64,000 bases of DNA from Helicobacter macacae MIT 99-5501 (GTDB taxonomy: Bacteria > Campylobacterota > Campylobacteria > Campylobacterales > Helicobacteraceae), in the NCBI RefSeq assembly GCF_000507845.1, contig NZ_KI669454.1, forward strand, positions 968,604 through 1,032,603. The letters are read 5' to 3'. The notes beneath the pieces were generated by a model. The model was not told the origin of the DNA, searched no databases, and saw only the letters and a list, made by a program, of their open reading frames with translations. The stretch's first letter is position 1. Each line of letters opens with the position of its first letter. Positions 34,001-42,708 of the stretch are shown here, piece by piece. The position numbers and the translations under genes are program-made.

Positions 34001-34834
34001 ATGGCAATCGACTTAGCTCAAATGACAGGTGCGACAAAAGCCCTAGAGGAAAAGCGCGCAAAAGAAAGCGCACCCAAAATCGCCAATGGTTTGGATAAAG
34101 ATGCGTTTATGAAGCTGTTTTTGGAGCAACTAAAAAATCAAGACCCCACCGCGCCAATGGAAACAGACAAAATCATCACTCAAACCGCCCAACTAACCCA
34201 AGTAGAAATGCAAGAGGAAAACAAAAAGGCGATGAAAGAAATGGTGGAATCTATGAAAGTTATGCAAGAAACAAACAAAGAGTTTAAAGAGTTTCAAGCA
34301 AGCCTAAAAGAAACTATGGAAAGGCTAGGCGCGGGGATAGATTCTAGCAAAGAAGCAACTGAACAAATGAGCCAATCTAGTGCGTTTCAAAGTATCTCAA
34401 TGGTAGGCAAAATCGCTGAAACCGATGTAAGTGGCGTAAACTACAAAGGAGATGGCAAAATCCACTTTAGCCTATTCTTTGATAGGGCGATAGACACGGC
34501 TAAAGGCATACCTGTGGTGCAAATATTTAATGAGGCAAAAGAGCTAGTGCGAACCCTCTCACTAAAAGATAGAGGTGGAGAGAGCGGGTATTTGGATTTT
34601 ACTTGGGATGGGCTAAACGAAAAAGGCGAGCAGCTACCCGCTGGCTCATACTCTATCGCCGCAGAATACAATCTAGACCCCAAGACAAATCAATACCTAA
34701 CCACGCGCGTAGGTAGAGGTGAAATCCAAAGTGTGCTATTTGACAAAGGCAAACCACTCATTCGTATGGGTGAGCTGATTTTACCACTAAGTGCAGCACT
34801 AGAATTTTACGAAAAAGAGCTTGTAGCGCAGTGA
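34001..34834 (+). CDS. flgD: Flagellar hook capping protein FlgD
   Basis: Scaffold on which hook subunits polymerise, 277 residues. N-terminal FlgD signature DKDAFMKLFLEQLKNQDPTAP (about 28-48) and TAQLTQVEMQEENKKAM, central helical part, then FlgD Ig-like/Tudor domain with GLNEKGEQLPAGSYSIAAEY (about 205-225). Start ATG follows AAGGAG. Between fliK and flgE as in H. pylori. Confidence 0.95.
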   Translation: MAIDLAQMTGATKALEEKRAKESAPKIANGLDKDAFMKLFLEQLKNQDPTAPMETDKIITQTAQLTQVEMQEENKKAMKEMVESMKVMQETNKEFKEFQASLKETMERLGAGIDSSKEATEQMSQSSAFQSISMVGKIAETDVSGVNYKGDGKIHFSLFFDRAIDTAKGIPVVQIFNEAKELVRTLSLKDRGGESGYLDFTWDGLNEKGEQLPAGSYSIAAEYNLDPKTNQYLTTRVGRGEIQSVLFDKGKPLIRMGELILPLSAALEFYEKELVAQ

Positions 34835-34901
34835 TTTTGCAAGACTTACAAGACTTGATTTTGCAAAATCTAAATAGCAAAAGCTAACTTAAGGAAAGAC
34901 A

Positions 34902-36719
34902 ATGAATGATACGATTCTAAACTCATATAGTGGTATGAAAACCCACCAATTTGGGCTTGATTCTGTTTCAAACAACATTGCAAATGTCAATACAAATGGA
35001 TTCAAAGAAAATATCCCCGAGTTCAAAACGCTTTTTGCAATGAATATGGACCACCTAAATGCCAACACCATAACCAACAACGACCGCTCCTATGGCGCAA
35101 CAAGTGCTAGTAATGCCATTTCTACCAAAGATGGCAACTACCACGCAAGCGATGGGCAATTTGATGTGGCATATATGGGCAAAGGCTGGTTTGTAGTCGC
35201 ACCAAAGCAAGACGGTAGCTTTGAGGTAAGCGAAGATGGCTATGAAGCCGAGCAAACCACGCTATTTACGCGCAATGGCGGATTTTTGCGCGATGCGGAC
35301 GGCTATCTAGTAAATTCAAGCGGACAATATGTATATGGAATCAATTTAGACAAAGTAAGTGAGGATATTTTTAATTCCTCAAACGATATGGACGCGGATA
35401 TGCTAAAGCTAAGCGCGAACAAAATGCAGCCTCTTAGAATCCCACAAGAGCTACATTTTCAGCCCATAAACACCTCAAAAGTCGATATTTCTGTCAATCT
35501 CAACCCCAAGTCCAACTTCAAATCCGCGCCTGAATTTTTATTGCCAAATGGCGAGATAGACACGCAGCGCGTATTAGCCCAAGATGTTGCTAGCTTCAGC
35601 GATGAGGATTCAATAGCTTATGACCCAAGAGGGTTTAGAGATATTATCATCACTACTAGACCAAAGCCTGATTCTGCCCAAGCAGAAAACGCTAGCGAGG
35701 GACAAACGCTACGATTTGTCTATGGCACGGGTGGCGCAGAAGCAAATGAATTTCACACCATAGGCGAGCTAGCACAGCTTTTTGCAAAATCCGGGTTAGA
35801 GTTTGTGCCAACTCTAGGCTCAAGAAATAATCTAGCCTTTGCGGTAAAAAACGCCACAGGAGAGGAAATAGAAGTAACCATTGGTGGGGCATTGGCAAGT
35901 CGTATGGGAATCGCTAGCGCACAAATCCCACTTGCACAAGATGAGCAAATACTATCAAAAGACGCCAAAATCGCCACTTACTCTACTTCGGTGGATATTT
36001 TTGATGATAGTGGCAAAAAGTTTTTGCTAAAAAGTGATTATTATCTAATCGATTCTGGCGACATAAATGCGGGCAAAACCACAAATCAGCGGTGGTTTGT
36101 CAAAAGCGCGATATATGACTATAATGGCGAACTAATGGTAAGCCCAAATGTTATCGAGCAAGAATTGGTTTTTGATGATGAGGGCAAACCACAATCAGCC
36201 CAAATGGAGCTGGACTTTAAAGATAGCAAGGTGGCTTACTCTATCACAGGTAGTGAGAGATATAGCACACGAAATCTACCCTATGAAGAATCCCGCTTGC
36301 TTGAAATCAGCCAAGACGGCAAGGCAGAGGGACTACTAAAAGAAGTGCGAATCGATGATAACGGAATCATTTTTTTAGCTTTTAGCAATGGTATCACAGA
36401 GCCTATGGGACGCATAGGTATCGTAGCTTTTATCAATGACCAAGGGCTAAAAAAGCTAGGCGATAATGTTTATATGATGAGCACAAACACGCTAAATGGA
36501 CAAGCCCGCACCCTAAGTGGAAATCCCATACTTGGCTGGGGCGAAAATGGGAATCTAAAATTTGGGCAAGTCAAGCACAAATATCTAGAAACAAGCAATG
36601 TCGATGTGGGCAACTCCCTAACCAATCTTATATTGTTCCAACGCGGATATTCAATGAATGCCAAAGCGTTTACCACAGGCGATGACCTAATCAAAGAAGC
36701 AATAGGGCTTAAAAAATAG
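34902..36719 (+). CDS. flgE: Flagellar hook protein FlgE (605-residue type)
   Basis: Structural hook subunit or paralogue. 605 residues. N-terminal rod/hook signature SGMKTHQFGLDSVSNNIANVNTNGFKE (residues 9-35) and the C-terminal coiled partner YLETSNVDVGNSLTNLILFQRGYSMNAKAFTTGDDLIKEA. H. pylori has two such genes; the one in the fliK-flgD cluster is the shorter, and the size here is the same. AAGGAAAG lies before the ATG. It ends the operon. Confidence 0.93.
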   Translation: MNDTILNSYSGMKTHQFGLDSVSNNIANVNTNGFKENIPEFKTLFAMNMDHLNANTITNNDRSYGATSASNAISTKDGNYHASDGQFDVAYMGKGWFVVAPKQDGSFEVSEDGYEAEQTTLFTRNGGFLRDADGYLVNSSGQYVYGINLDKVSEDIFNSSNDMDADMLKLSANKMQPLRIPQELHFQPINTSKVDISVNLNPKSNFKSAPEFLLPNGEIDTQRVLAQDVASFSDEDSIAYDPRGFRDIIITTRPKPDSAQAENASEGQTLRFVYGTGGAEANEFHTIGELAQLFAKSGLEFVPTLGSRNNLAFAVKNATGEEIEVTIGGALASRMGIASAQIPLAQDEQILSKDAKIATYSTSVDIFDDSGKKFLLKSDYYLIDSGDINAGKTTNQRWFVKSAIYDYNGELMVSPNVIEQELVFDDEGKPQSAQMELDFKDSKVAYSITGSERYSTRNLPYEESRLLEISQDGKAEGLLKEVRIDDNGIIFLAFSNGITEPMGRIGIVAFINDQGLKKLGDNVYMMSTNTLNGQARTLSGNPILGWGENGNLKFGQVKHKYLETSNVDVGNSLTNLILFQRGYSMNAKAFTTGDDLIKEAIGLKK

Positions 36720-36986
36720 CGCGATAGTGTTTTATGGATTTTATAGTTTTCGTGTATTTTGTGGATAAAGCGCAAAGCGCACTATTTTTCACTAGCTGTT
36801 TTTTGCTGTTTTGCTCTCTATTTTTCTTGCTTTTTTGCTTGCCATTTTTTATTTATCACTTGCGATAAAACACTATTGCCACAAATAAAAGCAATATTTT
36901 GCTATTTGCTAGATTTTGCTGTTTTTAATGTTTTTTAATGTGAGAAATAATACAATATTGCTTATCATCGCAAGCAAAGGAAAAAA

Positions 36987-38804
36987 ATGTCTAAGCGGAT
37001 TGGATTTTGGCAAAGTGATTTTTTTGAAATTAAGCGGGCTAGATTTTGGGATTTTTGGCAAACTAGATTTTTGCAAACTAGATTCTATCAGGCTGGTTTT
37101 TTGCTAGTAGTGTATATCGCGCTTTTTAGTGGCTGTGCGACTGATATAAAAAGCCTAGAAAAATTTGCACATACCTACTACTACCAAGACGCAAAGCAAG
37201 CAAGCGAGTTCGCGCTAAAAAAGAGTGATGATAAAGATTTGCTATGGCTTACGCAAGCAGGAGTTAGTGCCTTTAGCGCGAGTGATGACAGCACGCTAGA
37301 TTTGCTTGAAAAAAGTGAAAATCTATTTAGCAAGTATGAGGGAGAGGGACTGCTAGCAACGGGTGGAGCGCAAGTGGGTGCTACTATGGTAAATGACAAT
37401 GCAATGGCATACAAGGGAAATATCTATGAGGGTGTGTTTTTGAACTACTACAAAGCATTGGCACAAATGGAAGCGGGAGAGGAAAACGCCACAAGAGTGG
37501 AGCTAAATCGCGCAAATGATAGACAAAGACGCGCAAAAGACTACTACGCTAAGCAAATAAACGAAGCGATGAATGAGGAAAATGAGCGATATGCCAAAAG
37601 CTCTGCGCGTGGCGTGGTAGATAGAGATAGCTCACAAAGACAGGCAAGCAGACAGCTAGAATCTAAGTATTCCAATCTGCGACAATTTCGCGCTTTTGAT
37701 GGGTTTATAAACCCTGCGGTGAGTTATGTTTCTGGGCTATATTTTGCCCTCATAGGCGATAGCAAAGGCATAGACTACCTAAAAGAATCTTATGGCATAA
37801 CCAAACTAGAAACTATCGCTAATGACTTAGACTACCTCACAAGCCCGCACTTCAGGGCAAATACGAAATCTAGCAGGGATTTTATCGCTTCTCTTAGACA
37901 TAGTGGCGATAAAAAAAGTAGCGACAATAATGATGAAAATACAGATGAGGACAATGCCCAAAATCAAATGCTTCAAAATCAAATATTTGCAGATGAGCTA
38001 GAAAAGCTAGAATCTAGTGAGTTTTATACTTGGATAGTGCTAGAGGAGGGCAGACAACCCTACAAAAGTGAGTTTAAAATCTCACTACCTATCGTAACTA
38101 CTGATGGGATATATCACTTCGGTGTAGCCTTGCCACAGCTAGAGGAGGGGATAAGTTTTGCTAGCCATTACACGCTAGAATCCGCCCCAAACTCGCTAAG
38201 GAAAGAATCTAGCGAGTTTTATGAGCTAGCTGATACAGACAAAATCATCGCCACAGAATTTGAAAAGCGACTAAATGCCATAATCGCACGCGCTTTTGTA
38301 TCCTCAAGCCTAAAAGTCGCCACACAGCTTGGGCTTAGCACAGGACTTGGGCAGGTAAATTCTGGGCTTGGACTACTAGGCTCGATATTTGGCAGTGCTT
38401 ACTCCGCACTAAGCACAAACGCAGATTTACGCATAACAAGCGTGCTACCAAAGAGAATCCTACTTGCCAAAGTAAAAAATATCCCTCCAAATCCCACCCA
38501 AAATCAACTAAACACAAAAGCTAGCCAAAAGCAAGAATCAAAAGAGCAAGCAAAGAAAGTAGCAAAAGGAGATTTTGACTACACTATCTATGCGGATAAA
38601 TCCAAAATCTCTAGCATAAATTTCGCGCTAGAATCCTGCTATGAAGTCTCAAAAGAATCCGCACAAAAATCACAAGAATCAAAAAAAATAAAAAAGCGTA
38701 AAAAAGGGAGTAAAACTCTCTCACTATGTCCCTATACGCACAATATCATCTACCTGCGCCACACAAAGGCAAAAACTTATCATAAAATCCTCTTTTCGCG
38801 CTAG
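36987..38804 (+). CDS. COG3014-like lipoprotein
   Basis: 605 residues, probably exported. Lipobox LFSGC (Cys at about residue 49) after a hydrophobic stretch FLLVVYIALF; the preceding n-region is unusually long and Phe/Arg-rich. Mature part is helical, TPR-like (EKFAHTYYYQDAKQASEFAL ..., GVFLNYYKALAQMEAGEENATRVELNRANDRQ). That block and the later EEGRQPYKSEFKISLPI recall uncharacterised COG3014 proteins, a match from memory. The C-terminal tail is basic and Ser/Lys-rich. SD AAAGGA is 6 bases before the ATG. Followed 57 bases later by another membrane protein. Role unknown, envelope likely. Confidence 0.75.
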   Translation: MSKRIGFWQSDFFEIKRARFWDFWQTRFLQTRFYQAGFLLVVYIALFSGCATDIKSLEKFAHTYYYQDAKQASEFALKKSDDKDLLWLTQAGVSAFSASDDSTLDLLEKSENLFSKYEGEGLLATGGAQVGATMVNDNAMAYKGNIYEGVFLNYYKALAQMEAGEENATRVELNRANDRQRRAKDYYAKQINEAMNEENERYAKSSARGVVDRDSSQRQASRQLESKYSNLRQFRAFDGFINPAVSYVSGLYFALIGDSKGIDYLKESYGITKLETIANDLDYLTSPHFRANTKSSRDFIASLRHSGDKKSSDNNDENTDEDNAQNQMLQNQIFADELEKLESSEFYTWIVLEEGRQPYKSEFKISLPIVTTDGIYHFGVALPQLEEGISFASHYTLESAPNSLRKESSEFYELADTDKIIATEFEKRLNAIIARAFVSSSLKVATQLGLSTGLGQVNSGLGLLGSIFGSAYSALSTNADLRITSVLPKRILLAKVKNIPPNPTQNQLNTKASQKQESKEQAKKVAKGDFDYTIYADKSKISSINFALESCYEVSKESAQKSQESKKIKKRKKGSKTLSLCPYTHNIIYLRHTKAKTYHKILFSR

Positions 38805-38861
38805 AATTACACAAAAAGAGTAAAAACCTAAAACGCGTAAAAACCAAAAGTGAGGAATGCA

Positions 38862-40121
38862 ATGAAATACGCAAAGCTAATAAAAGACTTCATAACAAAC
38901 CTTATAAATAGCGCGACAAACTACCTCAAAGCAAATAATCTTATAGATACCCCTGCAAAAAAACTAGCGTTGCTTCTGCTAGGACTTGGTGGCGTGCTGA
39001 TAGTCGCGCTTTTGGGATTTTTGCTCTATGCAAGCTACACTCTAAAATCTAGCCTAGAAACTTCCATAAACTCATATCTAGCAAGCATAAAAGAGGACAT
39101 ACCAACGCTAGAATATGAGTCATTTGTATGCTCTGGTGTGGCAAATATCTCGTGTGCTACGCACTATATCGCACTAGCTGGCGAAGTGCAAGCTAGAGAA
39201 GTTTCTCTAGGATTTGGCTCACTTGGGGACAAAAAGCGACTAAATGCGTGGATAGAAACAAAAGAAGTAGAATTTATCAAAGACACGAGCACGCATTCGC
39301 TACTAAGGGTGTTTTTTGCGCTGCCAAAGGTAGATTTGAGTGATATTTTGTTCCCCACTTACGGACTATGTGAGCTAGAAAATATCTTGCTAGATTCTAG
39401 TGATTTTAAAGTCGCTAAAACAGAACAAAACACCCCCATACAAAATCCAAAGATAGACTCTCGCACACATATCACACACATCGCCAAATGCAACCTAAAA
39501 GCCCAAAATATGAACTACACCTTTAAAGCCCAAGCCGAGCAAAGCCTAGAACCAAATCAAAGCCTAGACACGCAAAGCATAAAAGACATACTCCTAGAAA
39601 TATATGATTCTTACACGACCACGCCAAATGCTTTTATGGAGGAATCTAGGATATGGATAGATAGCATAAGCCTAAATCTCAAGCCAAACAAGCTAGATTC
39701 TACCATAGCACAATGGCTAGAAAAACTAGAGTATGGCAAATCCCCAAATGAAAAATCCACAAAAGAGCAAGCAAAAGCCCTAAAAGAGCGATTTGATAAA
39801 GCCATAACAGAGAGTGCAAATATCGCAACTTATACATTTTCTTTTGTCAGCTCCAATAAAGACACGCGCAGAGCGATAATGGAGGGCGTAAATAGCTTTA
39901 GCAACCTTTTGCAAGGAGAAAGCACAGAAGTGAGATATGAGCTACTTCCAAAACACACACGATATTTCCGCTTAAGCGACTTAGTAAGCGCACCAAGTGC
40001 AGTGCTAAACCTAGCAAACTTCGCGCTAAAAGTAGAACAAACTCAAAAACCAAAAGAGCAAAAAGCTACGAAAGATTCTAATGATTCTAGCGATTCTAGC
40101 AAAATCACTCCACAAAAGTAG
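38862..40121 (+). CDS. Membrane-anchored protein of unknown function
   Basis: 419 residues from the ATG at 38862 (GAGGA five bases upstream; a GTG four codons earlier is possible). One membrane helix near residues 32-58 (LALLLLGLGGVLIVALLGFLLYAS). The rest is probably periplasmic, with several Cys (CSGVANISC near 95-103, LCELENILL, KCNLKAQ) that could form disulphides. A Ser/Asp/Lys tail ends it. No family recognised. Pairs with the lipoprotein upstream (57-base gap) and precedes dgkA by 66 bases, so it likely belongs to an envelope operon. Confidence 0.7.
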   Translation: MKYAKLIKDFITNLINSATNYLKANNLIDTPAKKLALLLLGLGGVLIVALLGFLLYASYTLKSSLETSINSYLASIKEDIPTLEYESFVCSGVANISCATHYIALAGEVQAREVSLGFGSLGDKKRLNAWIETKEVEFIKDTSTHSLLRVFFALPKVDLSDILFPTYGLCELENILLDSSDFKVAKTEQNTPIQNPKIDSRTHITHIAKCNLKAQNMNYTFKAQAEQSLEPNQSLDTQSIKDILLEIYDSYTTTPNAFMEESRIWIDSISLNLKPNKLDSTIAQWLEKLEYGKSPNEKSTKEQAKALKERFDKAITESANIATYTFSFVSSNKDTRRAIMEGVNSFSNLLQGESTEVRYELLPKHTRYFRLSDLVSAPSAVLNLANFALKVEQTQKPKEQKATKDSNDSSDSSKITPQK

Positions 40122-40187
40122 CAAATCCCTAAGCGCAAAAACCATAGCAAACACAAAAATACACACAAAAACTTAAAGGAAGCAACA

Positions 40188-40595
40188 ATGTCAAAACACC
40201 AAAAAAAACTCCAAAAACGCAATCACAAAAAAGGACGAACAGGACTTAAGCGCATACTAAATGCTGCGAAATACTCACAAGATGGCTTCATAAGTGCGTG
40301 GAAAGAAGAAGAAGGATTTCGCCAAGTAAGTGTGCTTTTTGTGCTTTCACTTGGGCTTGGGCTCTGGCTTGGCGAGGGGTTTTGCCAAAAGATATTGCTT
40401 GTTTTTAGTGGCACTCTTTGCGTGCTTGTAGAGCTATTTAACACCGCGATAGAAAACGCTATCGACCACACAAGCCTAAAGCCCCACCCTTTTGCCAAAA
40501 AGGCAAAAGATATGGGTAGTGCAGCACAGCTTTTAAGCCTACTATTTTTTGCACTTGTGTGGGGGGTATTTGTCTATGAGCATTTTGCTAGCTAG
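40188..40595 (+). CDS. dgkA: Diacylglycerol kinase (prokaryotic type)
   Basis: Small trimeric inner-membrane kinase that recycles diacylglycerol to phosphatidate. 135 residues with a basic start (KKLQKRNHKKGRTG), then RILNAAKYSQDGFISAWKEEEGFRQ, three membrane helices, and the catalytic signature VELFNTAIENAIDHTS (about 83-98, base Glu in ELFNTAIEN). AAAGGA lies before the ATG. Last gene of the plus-strand group 37-40.6 kb. Confidence 0.94.
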   Translation: MSKHQKKLQKRNHKKGRTGLKRILNAAKYSQDGFISAWKEEEGFRQVSVLFVLSLGLGLWLGEGFCQKILLVFSGTLCVLVELFNTAIENAIDHTSLKPHPFAKKAKDMGSAAQLLSLLFFALVWGVFVYEHFAS

Positions 40596-40672
40596 ATTTG
40601 GTTACAAAATCTAAAAATCTATACGACAAACAAATCTCACCACATAGCAAGACACGCTATGCAAATTTATTT

Positions 40673-42142
40673 TTAATTCCCCTTTTTGGAGTATTGCTCG
40701 ATTTCTTGCTTGGTTAGCACGATAAAGTCTGTGCCTGAATTGTGCCTAGATTTTCGCGCTACTTCTATTAGCTGATTTGGATTGCTACGAATAGTTGGGT
40801 CTATGTAGCCCTGCTCTATCACGCTTGAATTGATATGTGAGATAAACTCCCCATCAGTCTTTGCGATAACGACTTTATTTTCCTTTGACATTGTCATTAT
40901 CTCGATTTTTAGGGCTAGCTCGACTTTGAAATTTGTCGTATATATCAAAAACAGCTTTTCGTGGGATTTCATATATCGCTGATAGAAGTTATATCCTGCT
41001 TTTTCTGCATCAGATATTTTGCTTTTGTCAAGTCGCTTTAGATACTGCCAATAAAATGTCATCGTGCAATAAGGGCTATTGACATCGTGGCGAAAAAATC
41101 CATTATGCACCGAGACAGATTCCATACCGATTTTCCACATTTTGTTATCAAGGTGCGTGGCGATGAGATTTAGTGCGTTTCTTACTTTGTCTACTAGCTC
41201 TACGCGAACTGCTTGAAACGAGCCTACAAAGTCATTCATATAGCTTGCCTTAAAATTCTTTGTAAGCGATTCTAATCTCTCTTGGGAAGCATAGAGGGTT
41301 TTTGCTTCCTCCTCTGCTTTTGCTGCGATTTTGGTTTGGGTGTCGATTTTGGCTGGAAGTGTGGGGTCTGCTTTGTTGATTTCTAGCTGTGCACGGAGCT
41401 TTCGCGCTTCGTTGTTTGAAAATTTTGCTTTATTATTTAGCTGCATTATTTGTTCTTTTATGTTTGAAATCGCCTTTGTCGCGCCTTTGTAATGCAGCTG
41501 CTTATCCAAAAACACATCTGTGTAGATATTTTCTGGCTTTGTCATCGCACTTTGAGCAAGCTCTTTGAAAGAATACTCTAGCCCACGAATCTTTTGTAGC
41601 TCAATAGCAAACATATCTGAAGTGATTTTTTTATCACAAAAAACAAGAAAATCCATAGCCTTTACCAAAAACCGCTTGATAGCCAAATAGTTTAGCTGGT
41701 CTTCTTGGGGAATCTCCTCTACCTCATCTAGAGCAAATTTTACCGAATTTGCCTCCGCTGCAAAATGCTCTCTCACGCACTCTTCCGCACCTTTTGAAAT
41801 GCTGATAGATTTCATATTTAGATAATCTGTCTTTTCAAAAATCTCTTCGGCTTGCTTGTTTAGCCTATCAGATTCGATTGCCTTTAGCTCCTCATCGGTA
41901 TTTGTTTTCCAAAAATCGATTTCTTTTAGCAGTGAGTCCTCGCCGAAGTCTTGAAATTTGGAGCTATGCGCATCGACAATATGCCCTCCATCATCAAGCC
42001 TAAACTCCACAAACATACCCGATACGGGCAAAAACTTCCTATCCTGCCAATTTTCTTTGCGTAGCTCAAAGATTTTTTTGGAATAATTTACTATCACTCC
42101 TGACTCTGTCGCCATTGAATACCGCGTGATTCTGCCGTGCAT
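40673..42142 (-). CDS. Conserved hypothetical with cold-shock-like N-terminal domain
   Basis: 489 residues, soluble. Residues 1-65 (GRITRYSMATESGVIVNYSKKIFELRKENW ... PVSGMFVEFRLDDGG) have the strand pattern of an OB/cold-shock domain, though the canonical RNP motifs (KGFGFI, VFVH) are not intact. Then an alpha-helical, charged region with a coiled coil at about 225-310 (IKEQIMQLNNKAKFSNNEARKLRAQLE). The C-terminal part is mixed. AGGGGCG precedes the ATG. No known family assigned. It is transcribed opposite to dgkA and could be an RNA-binding regulator, which is inference. Confidence 0.65.
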   Translation of the reverse strand: MHGRITRYSMATESGVIVNYSKKIFELRKENWQDRKFLPVSGMFVEFRLDDGGHIVDAHSSKFQDFGEDSLLKEIDFWKTNTDEELKAIESDRLNKQAEEIFEKTDYLNMKSISISKGAEECVREHFAAEANSVKFALDEVEEIPQEDQLNYLAIKRFLVKAMDFLVFCDKKITSDMFAIELQKIRGLEYSFKELAQSAMTKPENIYTDVFLDKQLHYKGATKAISNIKEQIMQLNNKAKFSNNEARKLRAQLEINKADPTLPAKIDTQTKIAAKAEEEAKTLYASQERLESLTKNFKASYMNDFVGSFQAVRVELVDKVRNALNLIATHLDNKMWKIGMESVSVHNGFFRHDVNSPYCTMTFYWQYLKRLDKSKISDAEKAGYNFYQRYMKSHEKLFLIYTTNFKVELALKIEIMTMSKENKVVIAKTDGEFISHINSSVIEQGYIDPTIRSNPNQLIEVARKSRHNSGTDFIVLTKQEIEQYSKKGN

Positions 42143-42708
42143 TTGTCGCCCCTTTTTGTGTTGTAAATGCGCTATGATATACTATTTTTTAGAAATTTTC
42201 TCTTAAATGCGCGATTTATGCGGGCGAATTTTTGTGATTTTTGCGCAAAGATTTTTGCCAAATCTGCTTAATGCCACATTTTATGAAATGTATAAAAAAG
42301 CGGATTTTGATATACCTGATATGCTTTAAGTGATGATAATTTTGAATAGCTAGGATTTTGCTAGCCACTTTTTACTCCTAGCCACTACCTCATTGCAAGA
42401 ATGCAAGACAAGTGCAACAAATTCCCATTAAGCACTTTTCTATCATCATTTTTTATCATTTTTATCATTGTTTTTTACTACTTCTCTTTATCATCGCGAT
42501 AGTAAAATCCAAAATACCTAGCCCATTAAATTCCCATTTATGCTTTATTTTTGAGAGTATCCATTCTCATTATACCTTTCTTTTTGATAACTTTTAGAAA
42601 TAATTACCATTTTGTAAAAAATTAAGATTTTTTTAAGAGTTTTTGCATTATTATCGCGTTCGTTTTTTAGCCCCACTAGGGCAAATATCTAACCAAAAAG
42701 GACACCAA
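42143..42708. other. Divergent regulatory region upstream of the TonB receptor, 566 bases
   Basis: No credible gene. A Fur-box-like sequence on the minus strand, ATAATGAGAATGGATAC, lies at 42573-42557 and matches the E. coli consensus at about two thirds of positions. A possible -10 TATTAT at 42649-42654 would start transcription near 42661. Fur control of a TonB receptor is expected biology but the site is 76 bases upstream of that box, so weak. Confidence 0.35.
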
